Below the pieces are notes generated by a model. It saw only the letters and a list, made by a program, of their open reading frames with translations, was not told where the DNA came from and did not search any database. This document shows positions 32,753-46,542 of a stretch of DNA of 64,000 nt, one piece after another. Source of the DNA: Antedon mediterranea (Eukaryota > Echinodermata > Crinoidea > Comatulida > Antedonidae); NCBI RefSeq assembly GCF_964355755.1, contig NC_092675.1, forward strand, positions 1,059,001-1,123,000, read 5' to 3'. Position 1 is the first letter of the stretch. Each line of letters starts with the position of its first letter. Made by a program: the position numbers and the translations under genes.

Positions 32753-35700
32753 ATGTTTTCATTCCGTCTGCTAATATGCTTAGGTTTTATATTATTTATA
32801 TCGGTAAGTATACTGACAAATTGTTTATTTTGCAAGTTGCAGGTAGTTGCATTATTGTTTGAAGTGAATTGGGTTTCACTTCATTTTTTGCAATTTTGCA
32901 AATTTTTACTCAAGGTTAGATAGAATGTTTTGTTCTTATTATGCATATCTAGTCTAAATATATATGCTAATGGGTGTACATAACATAGAGATGTGCATAG
33001 CCAGATTTGTAGTGCTTCTAATGCTAAATACAGTAACAAGAATATCACGAAGGACTTACATTACAATGTCCACATGCTGAGAACTAAATTCAACAACCTC
33101 ACGGTCACTCGTAAATTCCTCACCCCTCGTTACAATTGCTCGAGATATACCTCCATGGATTGCTTAGCACCCTAGGGGTTAGGCCTAAAAATCATACATA
33201 TTATGTTGTCTAAAATGTAGGCTATAGGCCTACTTTAATTTATATGGATTTTTTTGAAAAATTCAAGGAAATAAAAGAGATCGTGCAATGGTCGACGTAT
33301 ATATTTTACGTATTGTATTAACTTCAATAAGGCCATATCTATCTAATATAAAGAAGTTGGGAAGAAAATTTTTGTTTAAATGGTATCAATAAAATTCGCC
33401 TAATCATTCAAGTCGTGATAAAGAAGTAGAGAGTGGAAAGAGAGGTATTAAGTCGAAAGAAAACTATTCATAATATGAGGAGAGGAAAATGTTAGAATTT
33501 GAAACAGAAATATTAAAGGCTATACCCATGGAGGATACCTCCATGCTATACCATAAATTTTGAATATATAGTTTGGCAATAATCATAAAAAAGCAAGGGT
33601 GTCTATCAGGTAACACTTTCCATGTTACAATGTATAACAAAACAAAAGGGCGTTCAATAGTCCCGGTTGGGGGTACGTAATTGGGTGTGGGCGCAACAAG
33701 TGTAATTTTTGCCACAATAATGGCCACTGACTAATTTACTCAAAATTACGTAGGCTATAGCTACAGATTCCGGGGGCTGGAGATGATTCAAATGTATTCA
33801 TGTTTCAACAAATTACCGGTATGCGCGACTGTTGGCCAAACATTATTTGGAAAAATATACAAACAGTCAATACGAATATATATTCAGCTAGCGCTTCGGG
33901 AAATATATATTATTCCCTCGAACATAATATCATTTCCTCGGGGATGTCAAATCTTATATTTAACGTCTAAGCAGTCAATATCTGTAAAATATTTGCCTGG
34001 CTCTGGTAAAAATATGTATATATATATACTGTATACGGTACATGATTTTCTAGCAATATGTATGTATAGCCTACATTACAAGTTCCTATCTCGTTGACCT
34101 AGACATCATATATCGTGGGTTGCATTCCATTCTTTATTTTCGCAAATCAATTAATATCTTCCGTTTTCCCTTATATTCTCTGGGTTCTTGTTATATATTT
34201 CTATTAAATCGGTTAATTCTTTATGGTTTTCAGAAGGTTACGTTCAATGTTCAATAAAGCCGATTAAGTTCGGGGTTTCCTTATGGATTTCCGGGTGTTC
34301 AATATTAGATCTCACTTAATTCTTATCTATTGTTATACAATGTGTATTGCTATTTCATAAAACAAAATTATGAACCGCACTTTTTCACTTTTGCTGAAAT
34401 CGTCAAAATTAAGAAAAGGTTTAAATTTACAGGAAAATATCAAATAATATGACAAACTCTATTAGTATTACATCCACTACCAAACCTGCATAATGATATC
34501 TTTAAAATATGATTATTTAAATGATTTATGATTTACTTACATTTTAAGGCGTAATAGTATAGTTATATTGGGATTTTTTTGTATTTTTATTTTAGTTCGT
34601 TGATGCTGGAAAACAAGAAACCGACGGTAAGTTTTGAATAAAATGTTTTAACAACTTTGTTTCGTCATTTATTACTCAAATGTGTCACATACACAAACAG
34701 TTATTATGTGAGTGTAGGCCTACACATTCTATAACTTACGACACATATTAAAATATTCAGTATACTGTAATATAGTTCTAAAGTACTTTGTTAAATTATT
34801 TTGGAAACACAAATATCAAAGTTTCTCCAATTAATAAAATGGTTCTTTCTTGACTTACAATTCTTCTGGTCATGAATTTCATAGATGAATTATATCGTAG
34901 TTTAAACAGAAGATCGCCTGGGAACCCACGACCACCAATTAAACCGAGAGTACCACATCGTCGCCAAACAGATAGACCGAGACCCAGACCAAGATACCCT
35001 ATAGCGACCTCACCACCTCCTCCTCCTCTACCCCAAAAAGGTAGTGAAAAGATCAATGATTTCAGCACATTGCACCTCGGAGTTTACACATATCAGGCGT
35101 TGACGGACGGCTGTGTGTGCAAACTCCGGTATTTTGCTAAGGTGATGAGATTAGTTTGCCACTATAGTGAGATTATTTATAGGACTGGAATATCATTTCA
35201 TTTACATACACTTATGGTCCTGAAGTCAGAACATTGCAGCTTACGCATCTACATTTGTGATCACGTTTCGTCTTCGATTATAGTTTAGCTTTCAAACGAA
35301 TTTCATATTAAAATGTTGTTTGTATACTCCCAATGTCCAAGCTAATAGCAACAATATTCAGCACCAATGTTATTAGACAATAAAAATAACAGTAAACATT
35401 TATAGATTTAGAGACAAAACATGTACGGTAATAATAACAATAGCAGTGAAATCGTTTGGTATAATAATGACATTTATATAATTTGCACATGTAAAATACT
35501 TTTCTCTAAGTCCTCAACTACAGTAGAAGTGAAATCGAACTTCTAATGTTGGCCATATTTTTTTTTCAAAGCTGTTAGGAACCAAAATAGGAATGCTAAT
35601 GCTGATGAATGGTCAACGGAAATAAGGTATTTATTATATTATGTTATCATAGCTAGTAACATAACTAGAATAACAATTTTGATGCTCGTGTGACTCCATT

Positions 35701-38700
35701 CTGTAATCATATAGTCCTAACTCCTAACTCTCAAAATTTATTAACTGGACGTGTATTGTAAACAAAAATTGTCACATCTTGAGAATTAGGAAAACATGAA
35801 TCTGCGTATTACGAAACATTTAAACTACATTTTTTGGTTGACATTTTAGATTAGTTGATGGAGAAAGTGACAACATTGGTCGTGTTGAAATTCGTGCAGA
35901 AGTCAAGCCTGGTAAAATAAAATGGGGGAAAGTATGTCATGATAAATGGGAACAAGAAGATGCAGACGTTGCCTGTCGACAGTTAGGATTTTCACGGTAA
36001 ATAACATGTAAATGATTACTCCATGCTCTGACACGCGTGTAATATTCGTGCGGATTTTGTATACATCCATACAGCGAGGAGCCCTTTAGCACTCGTTTTA
36101 GCAAGCATGCAATGTTTCGACATGACACTCGCTTCTCTAACATTTCTTTTTACAGTAGTTGAAGACAAAAATTGTACATTGTCTCATCGCTTCTTTTAAA
36201 GTGTCTTCATCGATCAAAACTGTCTTTTATAGGGGTGCAAAGAAAGTCATTAAAAATGCAGAGAGAACATTTGGGCCAGGCAAACTTAATTTCTTTATGG
36301 ATGACGTCGAGTGTTCTGGAACCGAAGAAGCTTTACAGCTTTGCACATTCGGAAAGAAGGGTAGTAATAAGTTCGGTAGAGGTAATTGCAAGGATAAGAA
36401 AGTCAGGACTGCCGGGGTCGAATGCTGGATCAACCAGCTAACAAGTATGTGTAACTAAAACTACTATTGATTTATTATTTTCAAAACAGTATTTCAGCAG
36501 CAACAAACATTTCGTCATAGTAGGCCTACGAGAAGTGAGTTTCCAATGATAATCATTTTTAATATGACACTGGACTGAAATACAAGTGTTCATATATCTG
36601 CTAGCTCTATAATGTACCGTATTTATTTATTTTTATCAAAAAGTATGTACAATTTTGTTTGCAGCTCCAGCTCCAGATATGCTACACAAATTCGCTAAAT
36701 TTGCCAACGCAGCAATTCCAGCAAGCAACAACATACTAATAGAAAACATGGATCCCGGAGCATGCGCATTAAGATGTATACGAGAGCAAAGCTTCACGTG
36801 CAGATCGTTTGATTTTGACAAAACAAAAGAGAGATGCTGGTTAAGTGAAGAAAACTCACGATCGGTTTCCTTGAGTTTCAGTTATCGAGACAATCCTTAC
36901 GATTATTATGAACGAATTGATATAGGTATGTATTAATTAGTGTGACTTCTTGGTCAACATTTATATTTAAACTGAATATATGTGTGGAATAGAAGCGTAA
37001 TGTGTTATTATATGATCTGATGAAACAAGGCTTGAATATTAACTCAGAATCAAATGCTTTACAGTTAACATTTCAATATATACAGTACATATAGTACTAT
37101 GTATTTCCATAATATTACTTCCCATTAACTTGTAAAGAAAATCTTCGTTTTATATTTATAACTGTAGTAAAGTTTCTGTCAGACTTTTATAAGTGACAAT
37201 GACTTGCTGTTGGTATGGATAATTGAAATAACTAAAATAAAAACGTCATAATTACACATTGCCTTACATTATTTATGGATGATACAATTAGTAACAAACT
37301 TTTATATAACTTAACAATTTTCTTTTTTAGGACCTGTATCATCTTTTCAAATTGTACCCAATTCTGCGTTGCCAGGTCAGAATATGATAGAATATCGCAA
37401 TACTATGCTAGAAAAGTGTGCTGAACTTTGCCTCGCTGCTGCGTTTCAATGCGCATCTTTTGACTTCTCACGTAAAACAAGCCAGTGTTGGTTAAGCAGT
37501 GCAAATCGTACAACGGCGAGTGTGCCACTACGGAGTGATTATCCGGACAACCCGTATGATTATTACGAACGCAAAGGAACATGTTTGTATTACTTTTAGC
37601 ATTATTTTTATACTATTATAACAAACTCATATTCAATAGTTGGATGGAAATCTACCGTATCTAATACGATATACACCTTAGTTTCTCCAACTTTTCCAAA
37701 CTGCTGATTTTCTAAATGACTTTGAAAACAAGATGAGATGCGCCTTTAGTGCAGCGCATATACATCTGAATCCCAAAGGTATAAAGTATACATGTAAATC
37801 ATTTGTAAGGCATTGGAGTTTAGTGCAATGATTCATCATTTCTTTAATTCATTCCGTAAATAGGCCTACATAATTAACATATAATTTAAAATTTGTTTTC
37901 TTGCAAATATATAATATTTTATACTACCTATACCTATTGGATAATGCAAAGACTAACCATAAGAAAGAACAAAAGTGACGCACCAACATAAGTACAAGTC
38001 CTTACCAATCCAAGAGGATCATACAAGTTATATACACAAATGTACTAAATAAAATAACTAATTTATGCATTGATCTTTCAGCTGCTCGCGAGTGCGTTGT
38101 TGGAAAAGGAGAATTATACAGAGGAAAGGCATCTATGACTGGTGGAGGACAAAGATGCGCCAACTGGCAGGATGTTGGCAATGCAGTAGACGTCAATCCT
38201 ACAACATTTCCAAATACAGGTAATTCATGTTTTTGTATTACTTTAGGCAGTACAAATCAAATAAACGTTTGCATTTATCATTGTAATAAAATAAGGGTTA
38301 AGGTTTTAACTTTCAGTACAGAAAATTCAGTGACAAATAGCGAAGATTGATACAGTATATAAATGACAGATTTATTGATATGATAGCCAATCATAGCATT
38401 CTTCAATAACACTAACATGTCCATTATTTTAATTCATGTTGCGAGTTATTATATTGAGAAAGTCCTTATTCACATCCTTTAAACGTATGTTAAACTTGCA
38501 GGACTTGGTGACCATAATTTTTGTCGAAATCCTGATGGCGATGAAAAACCGTGGTGTTACTACTATGTGTCTTCGAGTTCTATTGCTGGTTTGCAGATCG
38601 TGAGTGGTTGGGATTATTGTAGTGTTTCTGCTTGTGGAGATCCAACAGGAAAGCCTAATATATTAACTCCTACTCAAGATATTAGTAAGTAACTGTCAAT

Positions 38701-41700
38701 TATACATTTGTATACACACACCTTCGTAGAAATTCCAATATTGAAAATGGCGAAACTTTTGTAATGTAATCACGAATTCGGGAATTTGAGACGGAACTTT
38801 TCTACACCCACCATGACCAATATTTGTTAAATGTTGTTAAAAAATAAACAAAAAGCTACATTTACTGCTTGTTTCGAGTCATAAAGCATCGTAAAACTTT
38901 CCTATTTTTTAAACGTAGAATTATTATCGCTTGGCAAGACAACTGGACAAAGCAGTACAACGTCTTGGTCTTCCATTATTGGAAGTTCGGATAAGGCCGT
39001 GGATGGTAACTTGTCTCCTAACTACTATGAGGGTAGCTGTACACATACAGGTACGTCAATCCAGTTGAGTACATGTGCGAATATTTAAGCAATCAAGTGG
39101 GATATATTGAAATAATATATAAACGTTTGCTATACTGTATATGGACAATGAAAGCAGGAACGCGTGCGGAGTTAGTAATATGCATGTACGTCTACTTAAA
39201 TCAAGAATTTGACCAAAAAGAAAATTAATTTGTCGAAGTAACAAATGTAGATGTGGAGTAATATGTGATTCTTATTATAGATCTTGAGCCGGAACCATAT
39301 TGGTATGTTGATCTCGGTGCTGAATTTAACATTGAACATGTTACAATTGTTAATAGAGCGACAAACGGTAAGAAAATACTCGTTTGGTTTTATATTCCTT
39401 CCTCATCACCATCAAAGAGGAACGTAAAGTTTGGATCTTTCGTGTTCTTTCGAAGTTCTTTCCTCAGCGATACAAACTTGTGACTTGTTACATCCCATGA
39501 TGAACATAACAATTCTATATTTTGTATATATGTCTATTATTACAGGCAACCGTTTAATTAACGCACAGGTTAGTGTAAGTAGGCAATCGGCACCAACAAC
39601 CTTCCAGAGTTGTGGCAGCCCTATCACCACATCAATGTACGAAGAGAGTCAACAGGATTCCTCAAGAGTCATTACCATTCAATGTGGAAGTTTGCTTCGG
39701 GGTCGTTACGTCACTGTAAAATTAGTTGATACGCAGAATTATCTATCTCTATGTGAAGTCAGCGTCTATGGATATAGCATTTCAGGTACAGTATGATGAA
39801 TTTTGAAATGGTTCATTCATTTCTTTAAATTAATTCTTTATTATATATATACATCTTTAACTATATGTATACTAATAGGCGTTACAAAGAATATGCGGGT
39901 GCTACGTGTATAGAGAGAGAGACAACATACTGCATCGAAATCAACTTAATCATGAATACAAAGATACTATGAATGGTATACAATTGTATGGAATATAATA
40001 CAGTACTTTATGATTTCCATAATTATGCGATAATAACATGTATATATATATTATAAATTATTTAGGAAACCAAGTTGTACCTACGCTAGCAGCTACAACC
40101 CCATCGCCCACATGTAGTACAACCGAGTTCCGTTGCAACGATGATCAAAGGTAGGTTAAAAGAACATATGTAAATATTATTTAAAAAATCAAATATTAAA
40201 TGTAATTAGTCAAAACAACTTTAGACCAACATCTGAATGAAACCGTGTAGTGTAAGATGTAAGATCTACAAGAGACAGCAACCTGGTGTCACTATCCAAA
40301 CATCTCAGTCGACAATTCTTAACCTTGAACTTCGTGTTTATCGGATGGACATACGATATCTCCCATCATGCCAAAAAAATACAAAAAAAAATATTTCTCA
40401 CCATAACGGAACACATTAATCCAGCAAGCTGCCTGTACAGACCAAATTCAACTGAGGGAGGAGTAAAGATTCCTTTTGATAAACCCCTTCGGTTTTACTA
40501 ATATCTGATTGTGATTTGTAGGTGTATTCCATTATCGTGGAAGTGTAATGGGGATGATAACTGTGCAGATAGAAGTGATGAAGATGGATGCGGTAAGACG
40601 AATAAATCACACCTTTCTATTAATCTCTGCTTAGTTCATCGTTTTACTTTATCTCAGTATGAGCAGGGAAGAGTTAAATTACTTCCCTGGTATCAGCTAT
40701 TCTTACTCTCTATGGTATTAGTAAATCTTTCTCAGTCACATCATCATTATTTGAAGTGTGTATTAAGAATTCTTAAAATCACATTTTATTGTTAGTTATA
40801 AACTAAAAATATCTATGGGATTTAAAAAAAAATCTAATTTATATATTTGACCTATAGTGAACCCGTTAGATGACTTTCGAGGTTTTGAAAATCAGCAATT
40901 ACCGAAGGCTAGATCAGAAGAGGAATATATGCGCGTGAGTGAGTGGGAATGTGCGCAGAAATGTATCGAGACTGAATCGTTTGTGTGTCGCTCTTTTGAC
41001 TATAAATCAACCACAATGGATTGCTACCTGTTTTCACAAAATAGAGCTTTGAGAGGAGGGTTGATTGATGCTAATGGCTACACTCATTATGAAAGAAGTT
41101 CACAAACAAGTAAGACTTTCCCACCTCCTGATGAGATATTTTATATAGCCATTTTAGATATACTGATGTATATACTAAACTGTATTGTAAACATTCTTCT
41201 TATATGCATTGTTACGTTTATTTACTATAACCTTGAGTTTTCTAAATTCAAGAAAATAATGGAAAAAAAAAAGAGAGTAATATGTCAATATGTATTTGTA
41301 ATAATTATGATGAACGAATAAATGTGGTAGATTACACCGCAAAAAAAGCAAAGCTCTGGAAGGGTCATAGTTCAGTAATTGATTAAACGTCATTTATGCG
41401 TGACGACACAATAAACATTAAGTCAACAATTGGTGGTTAACAATCATACCATCAATCTTTGGTCTAAATAATTTGTTTGCTGTTTGATAAATGCCAGAAA
41501 AAAACAATTATATACCAGGATCTCCTATATTTTTTCATGGTGTATGTTTATAATCTAAAGCTGTCTACACTATCAAACTAGTTTACATATGGTAGTGATA
41601 TGGCATCATCATGTCCAATGGACATGATGATGTCACAAAGTTTGATAGTGTGGACTTAAACTTAATGAAGATTATTGTTCTCATTATTTCAGGTGACTGT

Positions 41701-44700
41701 GATGATGCAGACCATCATCCGTGTCCTTCTGGTCTATGCATCCCGATGAGATGGCTCTGTGATGGCGATAACGACTGTAACGATTTCAGTGACGAATCAA
41801 ATTGTGGTAAGGGATTATGTCATTCTTACCGCAGTAACTATATATTGTTTACTCTTTGACCCGTTATAATTATTATGCAATATATTTACAAACAAGCGTT
41901 CCTTGGGTAACTACACACACGCTGTGCATGTGTGATATATTTTTTTTATAAATGTTGTATTTCTTTTGTTTGTTATGTGCAATATAGACCCCTTTGGAAA
42001 AGGTGTATCCCTGGACCTGATGCTCGTTATTTTGTCTCTATGTAATTTTAATGATGAGCATCAAATAAATTCAATCAAAAAAATGCAATCAATCTGTGTA
42101 TTGCAGTGAAAGCCTCAAACTTCTATAATGAAAATAACTATCATATACATTACTGCAGTAAAACATGTAGTTCCTGCAGCAACTGCAGTAGAATAATTTT
42201 GACATAATCTAAAGATTTTGAGAAAGTTTAATAATCCATGATTTATGCAATTTCCAACAATTCCTCATGTTTTAATTGTTAAATAATTTAAACCTTCATA
42301 GGCACAACGGCCCCGTTTGAGGTACGCATTGTTGACGGTACATCAGAGAGTGAGGGACGAGTTGAGGTACGCTGGATGGGGGTGTGGGGTATAATTTGTG
42401 ATGATAGATGGGATTTGACGGATGCTAATGTGGTTTGCAAGCAACTAGGCTATTCAAGGTAAATACAATAATTGTCATCATCTAGAAATACGAACTGACA
42501 TCAATAATGTAAAACGTACAACAAGTCAACAGAATGTGTTGATATGAAGTAATTTAAACTATTTAAGATGTTAACATATCTAATTGAAGAAAGGTTACGA
42601 GAGAATGTACAAAACAGTTTTATATTCATAATATTACATAAACAGTTGTATGATTGTGTTTATTGATATTATAAAGGGGTGCCTCGAAGGCGACAGCTAT
42701 GGCGGAGTTTGGTTCTGGAGGAGGTAACATCATTCTAGATGAGGTAAAGTGTACAGGCTCAGAAACCTCTTTGGCAGAGTGTCCAAATGCCGGTTGGGGA
42801 ACACATGATTGTGTTAAAGGAGAGGCTGCTGGAGTTGTTTGCCTTATGGATTCTGGTAAGATTGTAATCATATATTAAGATGAGATAAACATTAATCATC
42901 CCCTTTGGACAAATTAGACACATCAAAAAGACACAGATACAATAAATATTGAGAATTATATATATTTGTATATCAAAAACTTCACGTTGAGATAGATTAA
43001 ACAATGCCTGGTATCAGTATCTTTTATTTTAAAATACGACTGCTCCATCAAATCAAAGATCGAGATTTGAATTTAATTTAACTTTCTTTTTATAGGCTGC
43101 CTTGAAGGGGAGTTTAGGTGTGGAAACGATAGGTGTATTCCAGGATCTGAACAATGCGATGGATCTATGCAATGTGTAGATGGCAGTGATGAAATGGGCT
43201 GTCCCACTGGTATGCTTTTCTTCCTTCTTTTTTTCTTCTTTCTTTTTTTCTTCTTTCTTTTTGTCTTCTGTGCTAAATCATTGGAATATTTTAGAATACT
43301 TCGATATTAAATACTTCAGTTAGAGTGTTTGGTTTATTAACTAATTACGCGTTAGTGCCGATTTGTGTGGATTCATTTTCATGGTTTTGTTAGTTTGAAA
43401 TAAACGTCAAGTCACCAGTTGACTTCATGGAGAAATGACGTAAGGAATATTGCGCACAGTACCAGTAACGTAGTGGAAAATCGTGCTGTACCCTTCATTG
43501 TCTGTACTTTCACACTAAACTAATTAACCAATTTCAGACGATAAAAATAAACGATTGTCTTTTTAGAAAAACCAGTAGAGTTACCACTTCGACTTGTTGG
43601 TGGAAGTAACGAAAAGGAGGGCCGGTTGGAAGTACTTTATGAAGGAACCTGGGGAACTGTCTGTGATGATTTGTTTGATAAAAAAGCAGCTGAAGTTGTA
43701 TGTAGAAAACTTGGCTTTAGGTTTGTACATTTCTTTACGGCGATACAAGAACTAGTTTTATGTCATATTAATTCATTGTGCACATGCGTCATTGGGACAT
43801 TGTCAGATGCCTGCTCACTCAATTCCTCCAGTGAGGAAATGTTTAGGTCCAGACGACGACAACCAACGACATAGCTACTGTATCTTTCATCATCTATCTT
43901 GGCAAAACACAGATATGACTTTGTATTTACTTTTATGCTATTTGAACATCATAGTTTCATTTACTTTTAGTTTAATTAAAAAAAGGAAAAAGTAAGTAAA
44001 TACAAGATTCATTAAAGCATGTTTTTATTTGATGAACAGTGGTGATGTTGACGTCATCCCGACTGCTACGTTTGGAGAAGGAGTCGGTCAGATTATACTC
44101 GATGACGTCATCTGTGAAGGCAATGAAAACGATCTTAATGAGTGTGACCATGCCCCATTAAAAGGACACAATTGCGCTCACAGCGAAGACGTAGGTGTTC
44201 GATGTGGAATCGAAATGGTCACAATAGGTAAGACACGGCAAACATTATTAACAGACTTTTGTTCAAACTAATCATCCGAAACATTTACAATAATAATACA
44301 TATAGTATTATTGGCTTTGAAAAGTTGAATCCAAATTCACAAAGAAGCACTTATTACAAATGTGGAGGAACAATGTTTTGAGATACAATTTGTCCGTATG
44401 TTTTCAGAACCAAACACTTGTGGCGTCAAGATGGCTACCTCTGGCATCAATGCTCGCATCATTGGTGGGACATCAGCGAAGCGAGGGAGTTGGCCTTGGC
44501 AAGTACAACTGATACTGAAAGGGGGTGGAGGTCACTATTGTGGTGGCACCCTAATATCAGAAGACTACGTGATCAGTGCGGCTCACTGCTTCACAAGGTA
44601 TGCTCTCTAGTCAAACAGGACCTACTGTGAAGCTCTGTCTACAGACAGAGCTTTAATATCATATTTTGATCTTTTTTTATGTAAACCGTTTTATTAATGT

Positions 44701-45669
44701 TCAACACAAGATGTTTGTTATTTTCCCATTCAATTCCGTTGTGGTTGAATTAACCTTTAATTATATAAAAGAGTACATCAATTAGAATATCTTTGTATCC
44801 ATGATACAATTTGGAAACTATAGGAAAAGCCAACGTCAAACAAACATAACTATCTTTCTAAAACTTAAAATATGGAACTACAGAAATAACAATCATCAAT
44901 GAAAGACTACTAAATTGTTTTCTTCAATTCAAGATACACAAAAGAACTGTTTACAGTTCGTCTTGGAGAACATGATCAAGGCATCAATGAAGGAAGTGAA
45001 CAATCGTTTGACATTGAATGTCTTTTTCTTCACCCGAAATACGACTCGGACACCACCAACAATGACATTGCCGTTTTGAAGTTAAAACGAAAGTCCAACG
45101 GTGGTGCTCAGTTTGGACCGTATGTAATGCCAGCTTGTTTACCATGGCCTACTAATGGCACAGCACAGTTTCCCAGTGGCCATGTCTGCTGGACTTCTGG
45201 ATGGGGGAATACAGGTAATTATGCTTTAATTGTTATACATGTATTTTAATAAAGACAAAGAAAAACAAGTTTGTTCATTAAAAAAAAAAGTAGAACAAGC
45301 CAAATATTATATTATTAATATTATAATTATTAATATATAATTATTGCTATAGGTGGCGACTATCCACGCATTCTACAAGAAGCCCGTATACCTTTACTTC
45401 CACGTTCCGAGTGCAAGAGTCAGAAAGTTTATGGAAAAAAGTTGACAGCGAAGATGTTCTGCGCAGGATATCTGAAAGGTGGCATCGACTCTTGTGATGG
45501 CGATAGTGGTGGACCTTTAGTATGTGAACGCAATGGAGTATGGACACTGTATGGTGTGACATCATGGGGCTACGGCTGTGCTCAAGCTAATGCTCCCGGT
45601 GTGTATGCCAGGGTATCTGAATATATTAACTGGATTAACCAAAAAAAGAATTCCAGAGTGTGTGAATAA
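32753..45669 (+). CDS. Secreted mosaic trypsin-like protease (SRCR, PAN, kringle, F-type lectin, LDLa)
   Basis: 25 exons join in phase to 4047 nt (1348 aa): 32753-32803, 34596-34626, 34885-35040, 35572-35626, 35850-35996, 36233-36444, 36665-36925, 37331-37582, 38082-38219, 38502-38684, 38919-39050, 39281-39367, 39546-39785, 40066-40150, 40522-40592, 40858-41109, 41693-41806, 42302-42458, 42677-42855, 43096-43209, 43567-43720, 44040-44227, 44408-44597, 44934-45214, 45353-45669. Order: signal peptide ([17 protein letters not shown]), Pro/Arg-rich linker, SRCR, two PAN/apple domains, kringle, F-type (fucolectin-like) lectin, LDLa, PAN, LDLa, SRCR, LDLa, SRCR, trypsin domain. Activation site is NAR|IIGG; catalytic His (SAAHC), Asp (NNDIAVLK) and Ser (CDGDSGGP) are present, and Asp in [10 protein letters not shown] predicts cleavage after Arg/Lys. 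Every module is bounded by phase-1 introns. Neurotrypsin (PRSS12) is the nearest known layout but lacks PAN, LDLa and lectin modules. Role in defence, matrix or clotting is inference. Confidence 0.88.
34885..35040 (+). other. Pro/Arg-rich exon of the mosaic protease, possible cassette exon
   Basis: 156 nt, phase 1 at both ends, encodes [20 protein letters not shown] and a following PPPPPLPQ run. Because the flanking exons stay in frame without it, it could be skipped. Neurotrypsin also has a proline-rich N-terminal segment. Confidence 0.7.
38919..39785 (+). other. F-type lectin module of the mosaic protease (three exons)
   Basis: Exons 38919-39050, 39281-39367 and 39546-39785. [30 protein letters not shown] and [12 protein letters not shown] match the fucolectin (F-lectin) fold. 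The family's fucose triad, a His in CTHT and two Arg, has counterparts here (NR and NRLINA), but the usual RGDCC around the first Arg is replaced by RATNG at an exon junction. Confidence 0.75.
41571..41657. mobile_element. MITE copy (CTGTCTACACTATCAAACT family)
   Basis: Short palindromic copy, starting CTGTCTACACTATCAAACTA and ending GTTTGATAGTGTGGAC, in a mosaic-protease intron. Its centre is ATCATGTCCAATGGACATGAT. Confidence 0.7.
43210..43270. repeat. TTC/TTTC low-complexity tract
   Basis: TTCTTCTTTC-type pyrimidine repeats directly after a mosaic-protease LDLa exon. Confidence 0.75.
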
Positions 45670-46542
45670 ATGTGTACATGTGTTATACTGTACTGTATTA
45701 ATATTATTATGTGTGTGTATCTCGTTTGCATTCAACTATAGTTAGTTACAATATTCTTGAATGAGATTTAGCATTCTAACTGATAAATTGGGTATAATGA
45801 AAGCTCTTGTTTACCAAAATGGTGTTCATCAACAACGAGGCTGTAGTAGAACATTTTATTATTTTGTAGTTGTATTTTTATTTATCAAGTTGTTCCACAA
45901 GGATCAGAAACATTTTGTTCCTTTTTGGTGTTCTTTTTTAGTGTTTGTCTTATCTTACACCGTTTATTATTCCACTTTCTATGTTGGCAGATTACCATAA
46001 AGTTAAATGGTCTCATATTGTTCATAAACTCTATTTTTATATATTTACTCTAATAAAAAATGTTTAAAGAAAGTGACTGGGAACATTTCATTTTGTCCTT
46101 GTCCAATAGGCACTTTACAAAACATGACGGTTAGGGGAGGACGACGAATATCCTGTGTTCACTAGAGCGTAAAATCGAATACAGTCAAAATAGCCGTTTT
46201 ATTAACTACGCACCCTTGCGCGAAGGGCAACGACCGACAGTATCTCTCTCCCTCCCCCCTGTCTCGCAGCGTAGGCCCTTCTGAATCGCTTGGCTCTGGT
46301 GGAACAGTAACAATTAAATTGAGTTCTCTTTCCAAAGAATTTTAAATTCAGAGTCATTTTCATAGACGATGAGAATAATTTCAGCATACACAAACAATAG
46401 AATACGCAAATCTTTACTACATTCTCTCAGTAATATTTATAATACAAATGATAATGAGAATTGAACTGAATGATCTTCACACCAACAATGTTCTCTGTAA
46501 ACATTATTTGAGCAAAGGCTCCTGACCGTTATATACATTGCC
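45670..46542. other. Intergenic region between convergent mosaic-protease and COX18 genes
   Basis: 3' UTRs of two convergent genes. An AATAAA-like signal (AATAAAAAATG at about 46052) is plausible for the plus-strand gene. No other gene seen. Confidence 0.5.

Noticed and set aside
36159-36458. Plus-strand 99-aa ORF as a separate small SRCR protein
   Set aside because: It is the second SRCR exon of the mosaic protease (36233-36444) with intron read-through at both ends.
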